A DNA stretch of 64,000 nt, taken from assembly GCA_965153355.1 (NCBI GenBank), contig OZ231126.1, forward strand, positions 100,378,001 through 100,442,000, written 5' to 3'. Numbering within the stretch: position 1 is the first letter of the stretch; every line of letters starts with the position of its first letter. This document shows, one piece after another, positions 59,582 through 64,000 of the stretch. The stretch comes from Flaccisagitta enflata (taxonomy: Eukaryota > Chaetognatha > Sagittoidea > Aphragmophora). Made by a program: the position numbers and the translations under genes. Below the pieces are notes generated by a model. The model was not told the origin of the DNA and did not search any database. It saw nothing but the letters and a program-made list of their open reading frames with translations.

Positions 59582-60769
59582 GCGCGTCCGGTTGTGCGCC
59601 CGGGCGAGGTCGAGGTGCAGCCAAGCGGTCTCGGTCGACCTCCCGCTCATAACAGACATGAGATGGCCAAAGTTTGGTTGCCGGAAAAGAATATCTATCT
59701 CTGGGGTTGCCGCACATGCGGAAAGAGGTATGAACAAAGAAGATCCCTCTATCACCATGTCGACGCAGGCCATGGCGCTCCTCAACATAAATGTGCCGTT
59801 TGCCCCAAAAAGTACCGACACCGCACATCCCTTATGACCCACATCAGAAAGAAACACCCAATCTCACAGTCGTTATTTGAGCAAAAACTGCGCCTTCTCC
59901 GATACACCTCCGACACCTTAAAGGTCGCCTCATTGCCAGGCGCACAGCAGCAGGCGCCATCCCGTTGGCATGTCTCTACTCCCATCATCATGTCCATCAA
60001 GACCATGTCCCAGCTAGAAGACCAGGTCCCCAACTCTTCTAAGCAAGATAATGACAATGATTCGAGGACGACGACGCTGGCGTTGAAACCACAAAACACC
60101 CAACAAGGCGCACAAAATGGAGACAACAGCGGATTTGACGACAGATTTGTAATCGAGGCTGATGGAGAAGACGATGTCAACAACAACGACAGGGACGACG
60201 GGCGCGACTCTCCAGGTGCGACACCCGGAGACACCAATCAGGTCAATAGAGACGACGCCGAGGTTCCCAACACTCAAAACGACGCCGCTTTCGCTTCTGC
60301 ATTCGATTTCAAAGATGATTCAAGCGATAACGGTGTCGACGCCGACAACTCGGCTCCATCCAACAAGTTTCCGCCGAAACGTAGGAAAGCCGTCCATTTG
60401 GCATTCCACCCAACACCCCCCCCAAAAAAAAAAAAAAACCAATCAAAATGCAAGTTTGGCTGCGGGCGATCCTTCAAGTCTGACATCCAACGACAATCGC
60501 ACGAAAAATACAGGCACCCACAGTTTATCCGATACTATGGGTGTAAATTGTGCGACCACGTGACGCCGTACCCTTCATCCCTCCCTCCCCATCTCCGCAA
60601 AAACCACGACAAACATGTCCCGAGATATTCAAGGATGGACAAAAACAGATATGTCTATGTCATTGAATGGCTCAATCCGGACAGGAGTTTACATCTGGCG
60701 TCACTTTATCGTGGTCGGATTGCCGAGTTCAATGCCAAGATGCGAGGCACATCCGGACTTTTGGTTTAA
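59582..60769 (+). CDS. C2H2 zinc-finger protein, four fingers in two pairs
   Basis: Frame of 395 codons ending in TAA; no ATG at the left edge, the first is at codon 24 after the GTG 59594 (HEMAKVW). Numbering from GTG 59594: finger 1 C39-C42-H55-H60, finger 2 C67-C70-H83-H88, an acidic Asp/Asn-rich linker (150-255), PPKRRK (260-265) as nuclear signal, Lys run, finger 3 C286-C290-H303-H308, finger 4 C317-C320-H333-H338, then a conserved-looking tail NRYVYVIEWLNPDRSLHLAS. Spacing is classical (C-x2-3-C-x12-H-x4-H). Likely a nuclear nucleic-acid-binding protein; the target is unknown. A C8-A14 homopolymer lies inside at 60416-60437. It is the best defined host-type protein in the window. Confidence 0.75.
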   Translation, partial: ARPVVRPGEVEVQPSGLGRPPAHNRHEMAKVWLPEKNIYLWGCRTCGKRYEQRRSLYHHVDAGHGAPQHKCAVCPKKYRHRTSLMTHIRKKHPISQSLFEQKLRLLRYTSDTLKVASLPGAQQQAPSRWHVSTPIIMSIKTMSQLEDQVPNSSKQDNDNDSRTTTLALKPQNTQQGAQNGDNSGFDDRFVIEADGEDDVNNNDRDDGRDSPGATPGDTNQVNRDDAEVPNTQNDAAFASAFDFKDDSSDNGVDADNSAPSNKFPPKRRKAVHLAFHPTPPPKKKKNQSKCKFGCGRSFKSDIQRQSHEKYRHPQFIRYYGCKLCDHVTPYPSSLPPHLRKNHDKHVPRYSRMDKNRYVYVIEWLNPDRSLHLASLYRGRIAEFNAKMRGTSGLLV

Positions 60770-62650
60770 ACGCGATAGATTGGTTGGTCGGTTTGTTGGT
60801 TGGTTGGTTTTAACATTAACGATAAACATTAACATTAACGATGAACATTATCATTAACATTTTTTTTTCCTTAATATCGTATTACCCAATAATCGTTACT
60901 TGAATCAAATATGAGAAATATTATCCTTAAGAACCACAAAAATTTTTTTCAAATCAATTTTGATGATGATGATGATGATGAAGATGAGGCAGTCTCATGA
61001 TGTAATCTTATCCCACATATATCATGAATACTCAAAATATCCCTTATATCTCATTATAACAAAGCAAAAAAGATAAAGCTCGAACAACACTTTTTTTCAA
61101 TTTCTTATTTCCTCATATGTTTATTACATCTCCGAACAACAAAGCATTGATGGCACAATTTTATCTTTTTTTTTTCTTGGGCAGTATCTATGCAATTTGT
61201 CTCGTCTCGTCTTGTCTCGTGTAGTCATATTTTAAACTTTTTTTCTATGCAATTTGTCTCGTCTCGTCTTGTCTCGTGTATTTTAAACTTTTTTTATCTT
61301 CTTTGTGCTTAATCTTTACATATATCTTTGTGCTTAATCATATATCTTTGTGCTTAATCTTTACATAGACCCCATAAAGACACTTAACAAAAAAACTGCA
61401 AAAAGGATTCCCCCCCCTTTCCTATTCGTACAGTACAGTGTAATCCAGTATAGTGTAACTTGTGTGTGTAATTTGTGGAGGTGCAAAAATGGATTCTTTT
61501 TATCACTATTCATACAGAAGGTACAATAATCAATTTTTTAATGAATATAGAATGGTGCAAAGGATTGATTTTTTACTGAATATAGAATGGTGCAAAGGAT
61601 TTTTTTTACAACTATTCATATTGTGTGTCGTCCTATTCATATTGTATTGTGTTATTATTCATATTGCGTTACTATTCATATTTTTGTTGTGTAACCTATA
61701 AAGAGATGAAGAGACGACAGGGCACGACAGGGCAAGCGTATCCTACACAAAGCCATGAGAATCATTAGCAATTACCATCTCTGCTACAACTGCGATGTGA
61801 GACCCAGCCGAGTTCATTTGACTTACAGATTAGACTATGATAAATATGCAAAGAGTTAACCATCTTACTCTCTCGCAACTACGTACAACTCTCCTTCCCG
61901 ACTTCTTTTTCCGGCTCTATTCAATCTAAGCCGAAGTAGCAAAAAAAAAAAAAAAACGATCCACGTCCTACGGAATTGAGCACTAAACTACTATTTTTTT
62001 TCTGGATATGTATTCACCTTCTATTCTCCTATAATAAAATGTTTGTGTATGTGTATGTGCAAGTGTAATCCACTCTAACCATTTCTCATTTCCCATCTTA
62101 CACATCATCCAGAATTGAAATACTATGAAACTTCAAATTGAAATACTATGAAACTTTAAACAGAAACAAGAACATAATGGTGATAAAAAAAACGATCTGT
62201 AATCAACAACCAAGGACCTAAGAACAATTAAAAACAATCAATAAAAAGTCTCTGACAAGTATCGTCTTCTCCCTTCAACATCAATGGATTCTCATTTTCT
62301 CGTCTTCTCGTCTTCTCAACTTCCCAACCTCTCAACTTCTCAACTTTTCAACTTCTCAACCTCTCGGTCTTCTCAATCCTCTCCCTCTCATCTTCTCTCT
62401 CTTACACAGGTACTCACAGGACCCAAGACAAAATGCGCTAGATGACCCTTAGTAAGGGGTAGTTGGGTGTTGAAAATTTTCGGAAACTTGGAGAAGGCTC
62501 TTATAACCCCCACTTCCGCTTCAGCTGTGAGCTGTCTTGCCATGCGTAAAACGTGATCACTTTCCTCCTAAAGAAGGCAGGACAAAATTAGGGAGATAGC
62601 ATTGTCTGGATTTTTTTTAATGTAGAATATTCACTACTAGGGATTGTCCC
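60770..62650. other. AT-rich intergenic DNA with small tandem repeats
   Basis: Small duplications only: GATGAT at 60961-60985, TTTGTCTCGTCTCGTCTTG twice (61197, 61254), CTTTGTGCTTAAT three times (61301-61360), GAATGGTGCAAAGGAT twice (61550, 61586), CTATTCATATTG several times (61611-61680), GAAATACTATGAAACTT twice (62118, 62139), TTCTCAAC words (62325-62370). No coding frame seen. Confidence 0.6.
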
Positions 62651-62656
62651 TCTCAC

Positions 62657-63105
62657 CTGGGAAAAGATGGTTGGGAATTGTCCAAAGAAAGGCGCTTCAT
62701 CTTTTCCTCCCGCTTCTTCTTCTTCTTCTTCTTCTTCTTCTTCTTCTTCTTCTTCTTCTGCTTCTCCTCCTCCTTCCTCTTTTCCTCCTTCTTCCCCCAC
62801 CGCTTCTCCCTCTCTGTTCTTAAGACCCAACGCTACTCTTGTGAACCAGCCAGAATTCTCATACTTTTTTTTACTCTTCCCCTCTTCTGCTCCCCTCCTC
62901 TTCTTTGTATATCCTAATTGATCTCGAAGAAATTTTTGTTCTTTTTTTGTGATCCCAAACTTTTCACTTTTCGCCTCTTTTAACAGCGCTTTCTCTTGTG
63001 TAATTTGGCACCATTTTATGATATTTATAGGAGCTTCTTCGGACTCTTCATCATTACTACGCAAAGAAAGAAGCTGTTCGTTAGCGACACCTTCGTCCGT
63101 CATTC
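62657..63105 (-). CDS. Exon encoding Lys/Glu-rich protein, unrecognised
   Basis: Minus strand: acceptor TTTCTCACGCAG just before A-ATG, and donor CCCAG-GTGAGAGG at 62656, so this is a well-bounded exon of about 149 codons. The ATG at 63103 may be the start or internal. Order: EGVANEQLLSLRSNDEESEE, a helical basic segment (TQEKALLKEAKSEKFGITKK, FLRDQLGYTKKRRG), GWFTRVALGLKNREG, then a Gly/Glu region with 15 or more Glu from (GAA)n, and DEAPFFGQFPTIFSQ. Charged and probably nuclear or cytoskeletal, but I do not recognise the family. The plus-strand Ser and Phe frames are shadows. Confidence 0.6.
62709..62760 (-). repeat. (GAA)n coding tract
   Basis: TTC triplets on the plus strand, encoding the Glu run of the minus-strand exon. 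Confidence 0.9.
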
Positions 63106-63195
63106 TGCGTGAGAAACAAGAAAAGACATGAAAGTAAGAAATTGCCTAGCAGTGTTCATTCGCCCGTCACTCCGCAAGCCAGCCAGCCGGGTGAC

Positions 63196-63497
63196 CATTC
63201 ATTCATTCATTCATTCATTCATTCATTCATTCGTTCATTCATTCATTCATTCATTCATTCATTCATTCATTCATTCATTCATTCATTCATTCATTCATTC
63301 ATTCATTCATTCATTCATTCATTCATTCATTCATTCATTCATTCATTCATTCATTCATTCATTCATTCATTCTTTCATTCATTCATTCAATTTTTTTTTC
63401 CTTGAAAGTAAATTCTATCGTCTAAATATAACAATTTTATCCAAATGAATCATTCGTTTTGTCATTGTCTTATTATAGCACTTTGATCAAAAAAAGA
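63196..63497 (+). repeat. (ATTC)n plus tail, copy 2
   Basis: About 48 ATTC units (63196-63388), T run, CCTTGAAAGTAAATTC and a further 100 bp similar to 12392-12490. Confidence 0.85.
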
Positions 63498-63699
63498 CAT
63501 TGGCTGACTCATCGTCTTATCACGTCATAGCCTCTGTTATTTACAATTGCCTCTTTCATCGTCTAAGAACGTCAATCGAAATTCCTTTCATTTCCTGGTT
63601 TGCTATCATCCTAAAACCCCGATCATTTGTTTTCTGTTGTTTCCTTCTTCCCTTCACACCCTCTTCACATCCTTCTGTCTCTTTCCTCTAACTGTATAG
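63498..63699. other. Intron-like DNA
   Basis: Pyrimidine-rich, ending in the acceptor CTTTCCTCTAACTGTATAG at 63681-63699. Confidence 0.4.
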
Positions 63700-63991
63700 A
63701 CTTCCATTTATGCCCTTTTGCGTCATTGATGAAGAGGAGGCGGAATACGCAGCCCATGTTTATTTTTCAACATTTGCTGAAAGTCTCGTTACAAATACCC
63801 ATCTACGAAAACTTTTAACAACCATTGATAGAATGGTGATGAACGCTGAAAATATTACTACTAGCTCAAAATTTATCATGGATCCGAATGAGAATAGTCT
63901 GCCAGCGGCTACTTTGGGTTATGAGTTAGTGAAAGAAAGACTCTCTCTGGATGACGCACAAGATAATTCTGAAAAGGGGGTTGGGATTTGA
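63700..63991 (+). CDS. Terminal exon, unrecognised protein
   Basis: Begins after a good acceptor (AG at 63698-63699) and ends at TGA 63989-63991. Frame: LPFMPFCVIDEEEAEYAAHV, then YFSTFAESLVTNTHLRKLL, IDRMVMNAENITTSSKFIMD, and NSLPAATLGYELVKERLSLD. The even, non-repetitive composition with amphipathic helices strongly suggests coding. ATG 63710 could be the start if it is a single exon. The window ends shortly after, so a poly(A) site cannot be checked. No family recognised. Confidence 0.6.
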
Positions 63992-64000
63992 CCTGGGAAG

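Overview
This window reads as nuclear DNA of a repeat-rich invertebrate animal. The evidence is spliceosomal introns with GTGAGA/GTATGT donors and polypyrimidine-AG acceptors, an AATAAA signal, a TATA+Inr core promoter (TCAGTT initiator, an arthropod-style sequence), a Penelope-like retroelement with a GIY-YIG endonuclease, a decayed Ty3/gypsy element and very dense microsatellites: (CT)n, (GT)n, (CAA)n, (ATTC)n, (TA)n. A decapod-crustacean-like genome would fit the microsatellite load, but that is a guess; nothing here fixes the species. No rRNA, tRNA, CRISPR or bacterial operon structure was seen.

Layout. 0-2 kb: microsatellites. 2-5 kb: a very repetitive Lys/Asp/Glu protein ORF followed, in another frame, by a Cys-rich ORF. 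5-9.3 kb: purine-rich duplicated DNA bounded by two 222-bp direct repeats with a TATA-like box; a 200-residue ORF starts just after the second copy. 10.2-11.2 kb: a palindromic TIR element. 12.8-14.3 kb: a minus-strand Gln/Asn/Arg-rich exon. 14.4-26 kb: microsatellites, a family of short hairpin-headed elements, two TIR elements and old tandem duplications. 26-29 kb: AT-rich unique DNA and a diverged satellite. 29.3-33 kb: Ty3/gypsy remnant (minus). 34.3-36.7 kb: two complex minisatellites, one with a 577-bp higher-order repeat. 37-42.5 kb: AT-rich, almost featureless. 42.5-45.3 kb: second copy of a 314-bp dispersed repeat and a 5'-truncated Penelope-like element. 46.4-49.8 kb: a possible terminal exon with poly(A) signal, twin hairpins, (ATTC)n/(CTTC)n, a core promoter. 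49.8-52 kb: 80-bp minisatellite and more hairpin elements. 52.2-60.8 kb: plus-strand cluster of unrecognised low-complexity proteins ending in a C2H2 zinc-finger protein. 62.6-64 kb: two divergently oriented exons around an (ATTC)n tract.

The apparent proteins share one style: a short ordered segment joined to long Gln, Asn/Asp, Pro/Ser/Thr, Gly or Lys/Asp/Glu repeats, often with a frame break or an in-frame stop near a homopolymer or trinucleotide run. No common pathway can be assigned. The least explained signal is a family of 5' hairpins whose stems differ in sequence but mostly keep pairing, each followed by CTATAA and GTC-type tetranucleotide repeats, seen at about eleven sites; two copies end in a matching inverted repeat, so they look like a short non-autonomous mobile family.
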